Of a DNA stretch of 42,335 nucleotides, positions 9,396 through 17,921 are shown one piece after another; within the stretch, counting starts at the first letter, position 1, and every line of letters starts with the position of its first letter. Under the pieces are notes generated by a model. It did not search any database and was not told the origin of the DNA. It saw only the letters and a program-made list of their open reading frames with translations. Source of the DNA: Sphingobacteriales bacterium. GTDB lineage: Bacteria > Bacteroidota > Bacteroidia > Sphingobacteriales > Sphingobacteriaceae. Made by a program: the position numbers and the translations under genes. The stretch covers positions 1 to 42,335 of the forward strand of contig CANNIS010000005.1 of assembly GCA_947505035.1 (NCBI GenBank), written 5' to 3'.

Positions 9396-10354
9396 TTTAT
9401 TGCTTGCTGAAGAAACTGAATGGTTTTTTGGGCTAAAATCGATGCAATTTTATAATAGGAAGCATCTGTCCAACCTGCTATATGACTGGTTAACAACACT
9501 TTGCTTTCTTTACACAATTGATCGAATTCCCGTTGCTGAGCTGCATCTAATTGATCAATTTTCTCATTTTCAAGCACATCTAGTGCTGCATAGGCTACTT
9601 TTCCGCTGTTAATATATTGAATCAAAGCGGCAGTTTGTAAAATTGGCCCACGCGAGGCATTTAAAATCACGACGCCATTTTTTAGATTAGCTATAAAAGC
9701 ATCATTAATTAAATATTTTGTTTCAGCAGTTAAGGGTACATGTATAGAAATAATATCTGCGCTGTTTTGTAATTCGTTTAGACTTACTTCTTGGGCAAAT
9801 TGATCGGAATAATTTACAAGGTATTTATCATAAGCAATACAACTTACGCCAAAGCCGCTGAGTTTTTTTGCAAGTGCTTTTCCGGTATTTCCATAACCAA
9901 TGATGCCGATTTTTTTTCCGCCAATTTCAATGCCCCTATTTTCTTCTCTTAACCAAATTCCATTTTTAATTTCTGCATTAGATTTAGAAATATTGCGCAT
10001 TAAATTTAACAACATGCCAATAACATGTTCGGCAACCGCATCTCTATTTCCTTCGGGTGCATTTATTAAAGTAATGCCATTTGCTTGACAATAAACCTCG
10101 TCGATGTTGTCCATACCTGCACCTGCTCTGGCAATCATTTTTAAATTTTTAGCGCCAGCAATTAAATCCTCATCAACAAAAAACTTAGACCGAACTAACA
10201 TTCCATCATACATTGGTAATAATGCTTTCAACTCATCTCTACTATTAACATTTGATCGATCATCGACTAAAATATTAGCAGAAGCCAATTCATCAAAATA
10301 TATTTGATGAATATCCTCTGTTACTAAAATTTTAAAATTATTTTTTTTCATCAA
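9392..10354 (-). CDS. D-2-hydroxyacid dehydrogenase (short SerA/PdxB-like)
   Basis: This NAD-dependent oxidoreductase has 320 residues and no C-terminal ACT domain. The Rossmann motif is GIIGYGNTGKALAKK (about residues 148-162). The family catalytic triad is visible as Arg in LNASRGPIL, Glu in ALDVLENE and His in TSHIAGWT. The N-terminal half has the ARAGAGMDNID segment typical of 3-phosphoglycerate dehydrogenases. The likely reaction is 3-phosphoglycerate to 3-phosphohydroxypyruvate for serine. Because the divergent neighbour is pdxA, erythronate-4-phosphate oxidation in vitamin B6 synthesis (a PdxB-like role) is an alternative. It overlaps the end of ksgA by 17 bases, so the two are co-transcribed; the second Met is an equally possible start. 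Confidence 0.85.
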   Translation of the reverse strand: MMKKNNFKILVTEDIHQIYFDELASANILVDDRSNVNSRDELKALLPMYDGMLVRSKFFVDEDLIAGAKNLKMIARAGAGMDNIDEVYCQANGITLINAPEGNRDAVAEHVIGMLLNLMRNISKSNAEIKNGIWLREENRGIEIGGKKIGIIGYGNTGKALAKKLSGFGVSCIAYDKYLVNYSDQFAQEVSLNELQNSADIISIHVPLTAETKYLINDAFIANLKNGVVILNASRGPILQTAALIQYINSGKVAYAALDVLENEKIDQLDAAQQREFDQLCKESKVLLTSHIAGWTDASYYKIASILAQKTIQFLQQAIN

Positions 10355-11135
10355 TTGCTTTTGAAATTAATTTTGTTAGCCAAACAAAGTCGTTTACGCT
10401 TAATCTTTCGGCTCTTAAATCAAACATTTTTTCGTCTTGAATGGTTGGTGTTAAATATTTTCGCAAGGCATTTCTTAATGTTTTTCTGCGTTGGTTAAAC
10501 GCTGCTTTTACAATTTCTCTGAATAAATTTTCGTTCGCGCCATCGTAAACATTTATAGTGTTTCGTAAAGCAGAAATTACCGCAGATTTTACTTTGGGTG
10601 GCGGATTAAAAACACCTGGGTTTACGGTAAATAAATATTCAATTTCGTAATCAGCTTGCATTAACACACTTAAAATTCCGTATGCTTTTGTTCCAGCTTT
10701 GGCCACAATTCTTTCGGCCACTTCTTTTTGAAACATGCCCACCATTTGGCTAACTTTTTCTTTATTATCTAGCACCTTAAATAAAATCTGAGAAGAAATA
10801 TTATAAGGGAAATTACCAATGATGGCAAAATCCTTGCCTGGTTCCACAAATTTCTCAAAAGCTAAGTTCAAAAAATCGCCAGAAATAATTCGATCACCTA
10901 ACGTAGGATATTTTTTTTCTAGAAAAGCAATCGACTCTCTGTCTATATCAATTACACTCAAAGATATGGCTTGGTCTGTAACCATGAAATCGGTTAAAAC
11001 CCCCATGCCTGGGCCCACTTCCAACACATTCAACACTGCGCCTTCTTTGGTTTGGAGTGCCTTTACAATTTTATGGGCAATGTTTTTATCCGTTAAAAAA
11101 TGCTGTCCTAAAAACTTTTTTGCCCTAACTTGCAT
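10338..11135 (-). CDS. ksgA: 16S rRNA A1518/A1519 N6-dimethyltransferase RsmA
   Basis: KsgA/RsmA adds two methyl groups to each of two adjacent adenines in helix 45 of 16S rRNA late in small-subunit assembly. The 265-residue length is normal. Near the N-terminus is KKFLGQHFLTDKNIAHKIV. The S-adenosylmethionine-binding loop is VLEVGPGMGVLTD. The catalytic motif IV is NFPYNISSQILFKV (NLPY in many homologues). The C-terminal part contains AFNQRRKTLRNAL, typical of the family. It is transcribed away from pdxA across a 99-base gap, and it overlaps the hydroxyacid dehydrogenase downstream. In Escherichia coli pdxA and rsmA are also neighbours, though co-directional, so the pairing looks old. Confidence 0.97.
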   Translation of the reverse strand: MQVRAKKFLGQHFLTDKNIAHKIVKALQTKEGAVLNVLEVGPGMGVLTDFMVTDQAISLSVIDIDRESIAFLEKKYPTLGDRIISGDFLNLAFEKFVEPGKDFAIIGNFPYNISSQILFKVLDNKEKVSQMVGMFQKEVAERIVAKAGTKAYGILSVLMQADYEIEYLFTVNPGVFNPPPKVKSAVISALRNTINVYDGANENLFREIVKAAFNQRRKTLRNALRKYLTPTIQDEKMFDLRAERLSVNDFVWLTKLISKAIDEKK

Positions 11136-11234
11136 GAAATTGGTTTTATTAATCCTGACAATTTTAATTAATTTGCGCTGAACTAGGAAATCAATTAAAA
11201 TTGAGCTCCGAAATTCATCCTCAAAATATAGATT

Positions 11235-12299
11235 ATGAACGATTCAGATAAAATAAAAATAGGTATAAGTATTGGTGATATTAACGGCATAGGCATAGAG
11301 GTAATGCTTAAAACCTTTTTAGATGCTCGTGTTTTTGACCTGTGCACGCCCATTGTTTATGGCTCTTCTAAAGCCACTTCTTTTCATCGTAAACTCTTAG
11401 GCATCCAAGATTTTAGTTTCAATATTATTAATGAAGCGCATCAAGCAAATGCTAAAAGAGCAAATTTAATTAATGTTTGGCCCGAAGAAGGAAAAATTGA
11501 CATAGGTACCGGCACTGCCATTGCTGGTAAATACGCTTTTGATGCACTCGAAAAAGCAACCGAAGACTTAAAGGCCGGTAAAATTGATGCTTTGGTAACT
11601 TTACCTATCAACAAACACAGCATTCAAGAAGCAGGCTTCGCATTTCCTGGTCATACAGAATATTTGCAAGACAAAGCAGAACAAAAAGATTCGTTGATGT
11701 TAATGGTGAGCCAAGAATTAAAAATTGGTGTTGCTACAGGGCATATTCCATTAAAAGACGTTTCTTCGCATTTACATATCGAAAAACTTCACCATAAAAT
11801 TACTTTATTAGCCAATAGCTTAAAATCAGATTTTGGGATCAGGAAACCCAAAATAGCAGTTTTGGGGCTTAATCCACATGCAGGCGATAATGGTGCATTG
11901 GGTAAAGAAGAAGAAACGGTTATTATTCCTGCAATTCAAAAAGCAAACAATCATCATTTAACTGTTTTTGGTCCTTATCCAGCAGATGGTTTTTTTGGAA
12001 AGCATAGCTACAGAGAATTCGACGCGGTATTAGCCATGTACCACGATCAAGGTTTGATTCCTTTTAAGAGCCTCTCATTTGATAATGGGACCAATTTTAC
12101 GGCAGGCTTGCCATTTGTAAGAACTTCTCCAGCACACGGAACGGGTTACGACATTGCTGGTAAAAACCTAGCCGACGAAAGCTCTTTTAGAGAAGCACTT
12201 TACTTAGCGATTGATATTGTGAGAAATCGTAAAATTCAAGAAGAATTAAGCGAAAATCCGTTAAAAATCCACCGATTAACGAAAGATAAGGGCGAATAA
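11235..12299 (+). CDS. pdxA: 4-hydroxythreonine-4-phosphate dehydrogenase
   Basis: PdxA oxidises 4-phosphohydroxy-L-threonine; the product decarboxylates and is condensed with deoxyxylulose phosphate by PdxJ to give pyridoxine phosphate. The protein has 354 residues. Family motifs run in order: GISIGDINGIGIEV at the start, FPGHTEYL, ATGHIPLKDV, GLNPHAGDNGALGKEE, YPADGFF, AMYHDQGLIPFK and TSPAHGTGYDIAGK near the end. The His residues in the second, third and sixth motifs are the probable metal ligands. The presence of pdxA indicates the DXP-dependent B6 route. The start ATG follows shortly after the divergent intergenic region; I found no strong promoter there. The next gene is 68 bases downstream and has its own promoter match. 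Confidence 0.96.
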   Translation: MNDSDKIKIGISIGDINGIGIEVMLKTFLDARVFDLCTPIVYGSSKATSFHRKLLGIQDFSFNIINEAHQANAKRANLINVWPEEGKIDIGTGTAIAGKYAFDALEKATEDLKAGKIDALVTLPINKHSIQEAGFAFPGHTEYLQDKAEQKDSLMLMVSQELKIGVATGHIPLKDVSSHLHIEKLHHKITLLANSLKSDFGIRKPKIAVLGLNPHAGDNGALGKEEETVIIPAIQKANNHHLTVFGPYPADGFFGKHSYREFDAVLAMYHDQGLIPFKSLSFDNGTNFTAGLPFVRTSPAHGTGYDIAGKNLADESSFREALYLAIDIVRNRKIQEELSENPLKIHRLTKDKGE

Positions 12300-12344
12300 T
12301 TGAAAATTGACGACAATCTCCTTTCGTAATCCAATTAGTTTTCA

Positions 12345-12352
12345 TACATTTG
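12345..12352 (+). promoter_or_regulatory. -7 box of the DUF177-rpmF-fatty-acid operon
   Basis: TACATTTG matches the Bacteroidota TAnnTTTG consensus exactly. No clean TTG is present at the usual upstream distance (a TTCG lies about 18 bases upstream). Transcription would start about 10 bases before the TTG start codon of the DUF177 gene, which supports that start. Confidence 0.5.
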
Positions 12353-12367
12353 CAGGCTAATTAAAAT

Positions 12368-12913
12368 TTGAAATTGAACAAGTTAAAACCTTTTTCTATT
12401 GTTTTCACAAGCCTAAAACTAGGGAAACATGATTTCGAATATAATATAGATAAATCGTTCTTTGACGAGTTTGATTATTCGCCAGTAAAATTGGGAGCAT
12501 TAAAGGTAAACCTCTCGTTTAATAAACAAGAGGTGCTATTTGTGCTCGATTTCAAAATAACAGGCACCGTAAGTTTAACTTGCGATAGGTGTACCGACGA
12601 TTTTGATTACCCAATGGAAACGGAAGAAAGACTGATTTTTAAGTTAGGGGAAGAGGAGTTTGAGCAATCAGATGAGGTAGTGGTTTTAGCCATTCACGAA
12701 CATCAAATAAATGTAGCGAACTACATTTATGAGTTTATCATACTTTCTGTGCCATTTGTGCACATCCATGCAGATTTGCCAAACGGCCAAGCAGGGTGTA
12801 ACAAAGAAACAATTGCCATACTTAATAAATTGTCTGTAGAAAAATCAGCAGACCAACCAAATGAGGCCATAGACCCCAGATGGGAGGCGTTAAAAAAATT
12901 AACAGGAAAATAA
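12368..12913 (+). CDS. yceD: DUF177 (YceD-like) protein, TTG start
   Basis: DUF177/YceD proteins are encoded next to rpmF in most bacteria and have been linked to 23S rRNA accumulation; their biochemical role is not settled. This one has 181 residues. The conserved core is GTVSLTCDRCTDDFDYPME (about residues 60-80), where the CxxC pair is family-typical. The C-terminus ends with DPRWEALKKLTGK, also typical of Bacteroidota members. The start must be TTG at 12368: an in-frame TAA lies two codons upstream, and the first internal Met is far inside the conserved core. A perfect -7 box ends 15 bases before it. Between VHIH and CNKETI there is ADLPNGQAG, which looks like an insertion (see findings). 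Confidence 0.9.
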   Translation: MKLNKLKPFSIVFTSLKLGKHDFEYNIDKSFFDEFDYSPVKLGALKVNLSFNKQEVLFVLDFKITGTVSLTCDRCTDDFDYPMETEERLIFKLGEEEFEQSDEVVVLAIHEHQINVANYIYEFIILSVPFVHIHADLPNGQAGCNKETIAILNKLSVEKSADQPNEAIDPRWEALKKLTGK

Positions 12914-12924
12914 TTATTACCCTT

Positions 12925-12932
12925 TAAATTTG
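12925..12932 (+). promoter_or_regulatory. -7 box in front of rpmF
   Basis: TAAATTTG is a perfect TAnnTTTG match. It begins 12 bases after the DUF177 stop and ends 7 bases before the rpmF ATG, so any transcript would have almost no leader. No TTG is seen at 17-23 bases upstream, which weakens the call; it would be an extra internal promoter. Confidence 0.35.
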
Positions 12933-12939
12933 TAGCAAA

Positions 12940-13128
12940 ATGCCACATCCAAAACGCAAAATCTCGAAATCGAGAAGAGACAAAAGAAGAACACATTACA
13001 AAGCAGAAGCACCTGCATTGGTAGTTTGTCAAACTACTGGTACAGTACACATGCCTCATAGAGCCTATAAAGTAGAAGGAAACTTATACTACAAAGGCAA
13101 AATGATCATAGAAAACGCTGCTAACTAA
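12940..13128 (+). CDS. rpmF: Large-subunit ribosomal protein bL32
   Basis: L32 is a small basic protein of the 50S subunit. The 62-residue sequence begins [20 protein letters not shown], the hallmark N-terminus of the family, where the start Met is followed by a strongly basic extension. Only one Cys (VVCQTTG) is present, so the four-Cys zinc ribbon of some L32 proteins is absent here; this zinc-free form is common. It lies 26 bases after the DUF177 gene and 17 bases before plsX, in the conserved operon that links ribosome supply to fatty-acid and phospholipid synthesis. Confidence 0.97.
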   Translation: MPHPKRKISKSRRDKRRTHYKAEAPALVVCQTTGTVHMPHRAYKVEGNLYYKGKMIIENAAN

Positions 13129-13145
13129 CATTAATCACTCTCCTA

Positions 13146-14087
13146 ATGAGAATAGGAATTGATATTATGGGTGGAGATTTTGCTCCTAAGGCTACAACCT
13201 TGGGAGCAATTTTAGCTTTAAATGAAGTCCCATCCGACTGTAGAATTGTCTTAATTGGCGACGAGCCAATGACTAAATCCATTCTTGCCGAAAACGGGGT
13301 GGACGCTAGTTTGTTCGACTTTATTCATGCAGATCAAGTAATCGAAATGGGTGAACACCCCACTCGCGCACTTTCTCAAAAACCAAATTCAAGTTTAAGT
13401 ATTGGATTCCAAATGCTAAAAGAGGGCAACATTGATGCCTTTGCAAGTGCTGGAAATTCTGGCGCTATGTTAGTAGGTTCTATGTTTAGCGTAAAAACAA
13501 TTCCAGGAATGAACAGACCTGCCATTTGCTCTTATTTACCAAAAGAGAATGGCGGATTTGGAGTAATCTTAGACGTTGGCGCTAATGCCGATTGCAAACC
13601 AGAACTCTTAGTGCAATTTGCAATTTTAGGTTCTTTAGTCGCCGAAATTTTATTTGGAATTAAAAATCCAAAAGTAGGTTTGCTAAATATTGGTGAAGAA
13701 GCCGAAAAAGGAAACCTACTCACACAAGCCACTTATCCGCTTTTAAAAGAAACAGCAAATATTAATTTTATTGGGAATATCGAAGGTCGTGATTTATTCA
13801 ACGACAAAGCAGATGTAATTGTTTGCGATGGATTCACCGGTAACATTGTATTAAAACTATCAGAAACATTTCATGATATGACTGCTGGAAAAGGAATGGA
13901 TGCGCCATTTTTTGCTCGTTTAAATTACGAGAATTATGGAGGCAGCCCTGTACTTGGTGTCAACGCTCCTGTAGTGGTTGGCCATGGTATATCAAACGAT
14001 ATTGCAATTAAAAATTTGATTTTACTTGCCAAAGAAATGGTGAGTACAAATTTGACAGAAAAAATTAAAGCGGCATTCAAGGAATAA
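13146..14087 (+). CDS. plsX: Phosphate acyltransferase PlsX
   Basis: PlsX converts acyl-ACP and phosphate into acyl-phosphate, the donor for PlsY in phospholipid synthesis; it acts at the inner face of the membrane. The 313-residue protein shows the family start GIDIMGGDFAPKATTLG, the central SAGNSGAMLVGSMF, LLNIGEEAEKGN, and the conserved VCDGFTGNIVLKLSE near residue 225. The sequence ends with NLTEKIKAAFKE. It sits between rpmF and fabH (5 bases from the latter), the usual order. PlsY is not in the window. Confidence 0.97.
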   Translation: MRIGIDIMGGDFAPKATTLGAILALNEVPSDCRIVLIGDEPMTKSILAENGVDASLFDFIHADQVIEMGEHPTRALSQKPNSSLSIGFQMLKEGNIDAFASAGNSGAMLVGSMFSVKTIPGMNRPAICSYLPKENGGFGVILDVGANADCKPELLVQFAILGSLVAEILFGIKNPKVGLLNIGEEAEKGNLLTQATYPLLKETANINFIGNIEGRDLFNDKADVIVCDGFTGNIVLKLSETFHDMTAGKGMDAPFFARLNYENYGGSPVLGVNAPVVVGHGISNDIAIKNLILLAKEMVSTNLTEKIKAAFKE

Positions 14088-14092
14088 ACTAA

Positions 14093-15091
14093 ATGAATAA
14101 AACTCGCGCAGCCATTACCGGAGTATTTGGATATGTTCCAGACTATGTTCTTACGAATAAAGAATTAGAAGTAATGGTAGATACCACCGACGAGTGGATT
14201 CAAACTAGAACTGGCATTCAAGAAAGAAGAATTTTAAAAGGGGAAGGCAAAGGCACCTCAGATATGGGCGCAGCAGCGGTGCTAGGTCTACTTGCAAAAA
14301 AAGGAATCGATGCATCTGAAATTGATTTACTGATTTGTGCGACTACCACACCCGATATGCAATTTCCGGCAACTGCGAATATTATTACCGATAAAATTGG
14401 TGCTAAAAACGCTTTTGGTTTCGATATTAATGCGGCTTGTTCTGGTTTTATTTACGCACTTACCACCGCTACAAAATTTATTGAAGCGGGTAGTTATAAA
14501 AAAATAGTAGTAGTAGGTGGCGATAAAATGTCGTCGATCATTAATTACGAAGACCGTACTACTTGTATTATTTTTGGCGATGGCGCTGGTGCAGTTTTAT
14601 TAGAACCTTCGACAGATGAAAATGGAATAGTTGATTCGATTTTAAAAAGCGATGGTTCCGGCAGAATACATTTACATCAAAAAGCAGGTGGATCGTCAAA
14701 GCCGGCATCGCACGAAACAGTAGATGCCAAAGAACATTACGTTTACCAAGAAGGTCAATCTGTTTATAAATTTGCGGTTACCAACATGGCAGAAGTTTCG
14801 GCAGAAATTATGGAGAAAAATCATTTAGTTGCCGACGATATTGCTTGGCTTGTGCCGCATCAAGCAAATAAAAGAATCATCGATGCAACTGCTAGCAGAA
14901 TGGGTATTGGTAGCGAGAAAGTAATGCTCAATATTCATAAATATGGAAATACAACGAACGGTACTATTCCATTGTGTTTATGGGAATGGGAAAGTCAATT
15001 AAAAAAAGGAGACAATATTGTTTTGGCTGCTTTTGGTGGAGGATTTACTTGGGGTGCTGTTTATATTAAATGGGCCTACGATACTAAATAG
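14093..15091 (+). CDS. fabH: 3-oxoacyl-ACP synthase III (KAS III)
   Basis: FabH condenses an acyl-CoA primer with malonyl-ACP to start fatty-acid synthesis, and its primer choice decides straight or branched chains. The 332-residue length is normal. The catalytic triad is visible: Cys116 in [13 protein letters not shown], His in [12 protein letters not shown] and Asn in [13 protein letters not shown]. The N-terminal [14 protein letters not shown] segment is also diagnostic. The GNTTNGTIP segment differs slightly from the usual GNTSAATIP but keeps the catalytic Asn. It lies between plsX and accB. A branched-chain primer supply could come from the E1 fusion at 21396, but that is inference. Confidence 0.97.
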   Translation: MNKTRAAITGVFGYVPDYVLTNKELEVMVDTTDEWIQTRTGIQERRILKGEGKGTSDMGAAAVLGLLAKKGIDASEIDLLICATTTPDMQFPATANIITDKIGAKNAFGFDINAACSGFIYALTTATKFIEAGSYKKIVVVGGDKMSSIINYEDRTTCIIFGDGAGAVLLEPSTDENGIVDSILKSDGSGRIHLHQKAGGSSKPASHETVDAKEHYVYQEGQSVYKFAVTNMAEVSAEIMEKNHLVADDIAWLVPHQANKRIIDATASRMGIGSEKVMLNIHKYGNTTNGTIPLCLWEWESQLKKGDNIVLAAFGGGFTWGAVYIKWAYDTK

Positions 15092-15120
15092 TTTTTAAAA
15101 ATAAATTTAAAATAATCGAT

Positions 15121-15579
15121 ATGGATATTAAAGAAATACAAGAGCTCATCAAATTTGTTGCGAAATCTGGTGTAAGCGAAGTGTCTATTGACAGAAAAGA
15201 TTTTAAAATAACGATTAAAGCGCAAGGTAATGCGCCTACTGTTGTAAACATGCAAGCAGCACCTATGCCAATTGCAGCTCCGCCTGTTGCGGCAGCAGCT
15301 CCTGCGCCAGTGGCTCCAGTAGTAAATGAAAACGCAAATTTAATTACCATTAAATCGCCAATGATTGGAACTTTTTACCGTTCAGCAACACCAGACAAAC
15401 CTTCGTTTGTAAATGTTGGTGATAAAATTGGACCAGGAAATGTGTTATGCGTAATTGAAGCAATGAAATTATTTAACGAAATCGAATCAGAAGTGTCGGG
15501 TAAAATTGTGAAAATTTTAATTGACAATGCTTCTCCGATTGAATACGATCAACCATTATTCTTAGTAGAGCCAATGTAA
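15121..15579 (+). CDS. accB: Acetyl-CoA carboxylase biotin carboxyl carrier protein
   Basis: AccB carries biotin between biotin carboxylase and carboxyltransferase. The 152-residue protein has an N-terminal helical region ([17 protein letters not shown]), a flexible Ala/Pro linker (about residues 45-68) and the C-terminal biotinyl domain with the motif [13 protein letters not shown], in which Lys116 is the biotinylation site. The domain ends in the usual [10 protein letters not shown]. It starts 29 bases after fabH and is followed by accC. The carboxyltransferase genes accA and accD are not in the window. Confidence 0.97.
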   Translation: MDIKEIQELIKFVAKSGVSEVSIDRKDFKITIKAQGNAPTVVNMQAAPMPIAAPPVAAAAPAPVAPVVNENANLITIKSPMIGTFYRSATPDKPSFVNVGDKIGPGNVLCVIEAMKLFNEIESEVSGKIVKILIDNASPIEYDQPLFLVEPM

Positions 15580-15631
15580 TTTTTACATTGAAAATTTTAC
15601 TACAATCGTTATTAAAAATTCAAAAGCTATT

Positions 15632-16972
15632 ATGTTCAAAAAAATATTAATTGCAAATAGAGGTGAAATTGCCTTACGAATTATTCGCACCTGTAAAGAA
15701 ATGGGCATCAAAACCGTTGCTGTTTATTCTACTGCAGACCGCGATAGTTTACATGTTCGATTTGCTGATGAGGCTGTTTGTATTGGCCCTGCGCCGAGCA
15801 AAGATTCTTATTTAAGTATTCCGCATTTAATTTCTGCAGCCGAAATTACCAATGCCGATGCCATTCATCCTGGTTATGGCTTTCTTTCAGAGAACGCCAA
15901 ATTCTCTCAGATTTGCCGTGATTATGGTATTAAATTTATTGGCGCTACTCCAGAACAAATTAATGGAATGGGCGACAAGGCTTCTGCAAAAAATACGATG
16001 ATTGCAGCAGGCGTTCCTACCATACCAGGCTCGGCAGGTTTATTGACAGATGTTAAACAAGGTATAAGCGTAGCAAATGAAATTGGTTATCCAATTATTT
16101 TAAAAGCAACTGCAGGTGGTGGTGGAAGAGGCATGCGAATTGTTTGGAAAGACGAAGAGTTTGAAGGCGCATGGGATTCGGCTAGACAAGAAGCAGGAGC
16201 GGCATTTGGGAACGACGGTATTTATTTAGAAAAATTTATCGAAGATCCAAGACACATCGAAATTCAAGTGATCGGCGACCAGTTTGGAAAAGTTTGTCAT
16301 TTATCAGAAAGAGATTGCTCTATTCAAAGACGTCATCAAAAATTAGTAGAAGAATCTCCTTCGCCATTTATGACCGCGGAATTGCGTCAAAAAATGGGTG
16401 AAGCAGCTATCAAGGGAGCAAGAGCAGTTAATTACGAAGGTGCTGGTACGGTTGAATTTCTAGTAGATAAACACCGTAACTTCTATTTCATGGAAATGAA
16501 TACTCGTATTCAGGTAGAGCACCCAGTTACCGAAGAGGTAATTAATTTCGATTTAATTAAAGAACAAATTAAAGTGGCTGCAGGCATTGCTATTTCTGGC
16601 AAAAACTACGAGCCAACCATGCACGCGATTGAATGCAGAATTAATGCAGAAGATCCATGGAATAATTTCAGACCCTCACCAGGTAAGATTACCAATTTTC
16701 ATAGTCCAGGAGGTCACGGAGTGCGCGTAGACACCCATGTTTACGCCGGCTATGTAATTCCTTCAAATTATGACTCTATGATTGCAAAACTGATTACTGT
16801 TGCGCAAACTAGAGAAGAAGCTATTTCTACCATGGAAAGAGCCTTGAGCGAATTCGTGATCGAAGGCGTAAAAACAACCATTCCATTTCACTTGAAATTA
16901 TTAAAAGACCCCGAATTTAGAGCGGGGAACTTTACTACAAAGTTCTTAGAGAGTTTCGACTTTTCGGAATAA
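15632..16972 (+). CDS. accC: Acetyl-CoA carboxylase biotin carboxylase subunit
   Basis: AccC uses ATP and bicarbonate to carboxylate the biotin of AccB. The 446-residue length is typical. It begins [24 protein letters not shown], followed by the ATP-grasp domain with the glycine-rich loop [14 protein letters not shown], the [17 protein letters not shown] strand, [21 protein letters not shown], and the metal-binding [15 protein letters not shown]. It is the last gene of the operon; a strong terminator begins 2 bases after the stop. The separation of 52 bases from accB holds no clear signal. Confidence 0.98.
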   Translation: MFKKILIANRGEIALRIIRTCKEMGIKTVAVYSTADRDSLHVRFADEAVCIGPAPSKDSYLSIPHLISAAEITNADAIHPGYGFLSENAKFSQICRDYGIKFIGATPEQINGMGDKASAKNTMIAAGVPTIPGSAGLLTDVKQGISVANEIGYPIILKATAGGGGRGMRIVWKDEEFEGAWDSARQEAGAAFGNDGIYLEKFIEDPRHIEIQVIGDQFGKVCHLSERDCSIQRRHQKLVEESPSPFMTAELRQKMGEAAIKGARAVNYEGAGTVEFLVDKHRNFYFMEMNTRIQVEHPVTEEVINFDLIKEQIKVAAGIAISGKNYEPTMHAIECRINAEDPWNNFRPSPGKITNFHSPGGHGVRVDTHVYAGYVIPSNYDSMIAKLITVAQTREEAISTMERALSEFVIEGVKTTIPFHLKLLKDPEFRAGNFTTKFLESFDFSE

Positions 16973-16973
16973 T

Positions 16974-17003
16974 AAAAAAAGCGAGTTTAAGCTCGCTTTT
17001 TTT
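16974..17003 (+). terminator. Rho-independent terminator of the acc operon
   Basis: A7-GCGAG-TTTAAG-CTCGC-T7: a GC-rich 5-bp core extended by A/T pairing on both sides, starting right after the accC stop. The symmetric A/T flanks would let it work on both strands, but only plus-strand genes lie near it. Confidence 0.88.
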
Positions 17004-17015
17004 ATTGATAATTAA

Positions 17016-17047
17016 TTGAGCTCATCTGAAATACTTTCCTAAATTTG
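17016..17047 (+). promoter_or_regulatory. Promoter of tatC
   Basis: TTG (17016-17018), 21 bases, then TAAATTTG (17040-17047): a full match to the Bacteroidota -33/-7 consensus at a standard spacing, directly after the acc terminator. The start of transcription would be only a few bases before the tatC ATG at 17057. Confidence 0.65.
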
Positions 17048-17056
17048 ATATTCAAT

Positions 17057-17920
17057 ATGTCCGACTTTTTTAAAAAAATACGCAGCGCAACTAATCCAAA
17101 TGCAGAGATGTCTTTCGTAGATCATCTGGAAGCATTGCGCTGGCATTTAGTAAGGTCCTCAGCAGTAATCATTACTTTGGCGCTAACTGCTTTTATGTAT
17201 AAAGATATTTTATTCGATGTCATTATATTTGGACCAAAGAAAACTGATTTTTGGACCTACAGGAAATTGTGTGAAATTTCGAATTACTATAATTTAGACG
17301 CCGGATTGTGCATCGATAAAATAAATTTCAGCATCATGAACAACACGATGGCTGGACAATTTAATTTACACTTAACTGCTGCATTTTATGCAGGCTTTAT
17401 TATGGGCTTCCCTTATTTGCTGTTCGAGCTTTGGAGTTTCATCAAACCAGGTTTAAGTAAAAAAGAAAGGGGGAATGCAAGAGGATTAATTTTTTATGGC
17501 TCTTTTTTATTTTTAACAGGCATTATATTTGGCTATTTTATTATTACGCCAATGTCTATTAACTTTTTAGGGAGCTACGAAATTAGTTCAGAAATTATTA
17601 ACCAGATTACCCTAGATAGCTACCTCTCAACGGTGGCAATACTTACCATGGCAACTGGTTTGGTTTTTGAATTGCCAATTGTGATTTATTTCTTGTCAAA
17701 GATTGGTATCATGACCCCAAAATTTATGCGCAGCAACAGAAGAATTGCTTTCTTTTTAATTATTTTAATTGCAGCGTTTATTACACCAACACCAGATGCA
17801 CCTACCTTGTTGCTAGTGGCAGCCCCTTTATACTTATTATACGAGATCAGTATTTTTGTATCGGCTCGCGTAGTAAAAAGAAAAAAAATAGTAGAGGATT
17901 TATTTTATCAAAACAACTAA
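17057..17920 (+). CDS. tatC: Sec-independent (Tat) translocase subunit TatC
   Basis: TatC is the six-helix inner-membrane receptor for twin-arginine signal peptides. The start ATG at 17057 (MSDFFKKIRS) is chosen over the TTG at 17045 in the ORF track, because that TTG is the end of the TAAATTTG promoter box; this gives 287 residues. The conserved N-terminal motif is MSFVDHLEALRWHLVRS. The signature FELWSFIKPGLSKKER follows transmembrane helix 2, and later helices (GSFLFLTGIIFGYFIITP, LIILIAAFITPTPDAPT) fit the family. A long first periplasmic loop contains two Cys. TatA/TatB are not in the window. One base separates it from rpiB. Confidence 0.95.
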   Translation: MSDFFKKIRSATNPNAEMSFVDHLEALRWHLVRSSAVIITLALTAFMYKDILFDVIIFGPKKTDFWTYRKLCEISNYYNLDAGLCIDKINFSIMNNTMAGQFNLHLTAAFYAGFIMGFPYLLFELWSFIKPGLSKKERGNARGLIFYGSFLFLTGIIFGYFIITPMSINFLGSYEISSEIINQITLDSYLSTVAILTMATGLVFELPIVIYFLSKIGIMTPKFMRSNRRIAFFLIILIAAFITPTPDAPTLLLVAAPLYLLYEISIFVSARVVKRKKIVEDLFYQNN

Positions 17921-17921
17921 T

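Noticed and set aside
10819-11181. 120-residue plus-strand ORF
   Set aside because: It is fully antisense to ksgA for most of its length, has no recognisable domain, and ksgA is certain.
12727-13059. 110-residue minus-strand ORF across DUF177 and rpmF
   Set aside because: Antisense to two certain genes; a shadow ORF with Cys/Phe-rich, unlikely composition.
17045-17056. TTG start for tatC (291 residues)
   Set aside because: The TTG belongs to the TAAATTTG promoter box and would be upstream of the predicted transcript start; ATG 17057 fits the family N-terminus.
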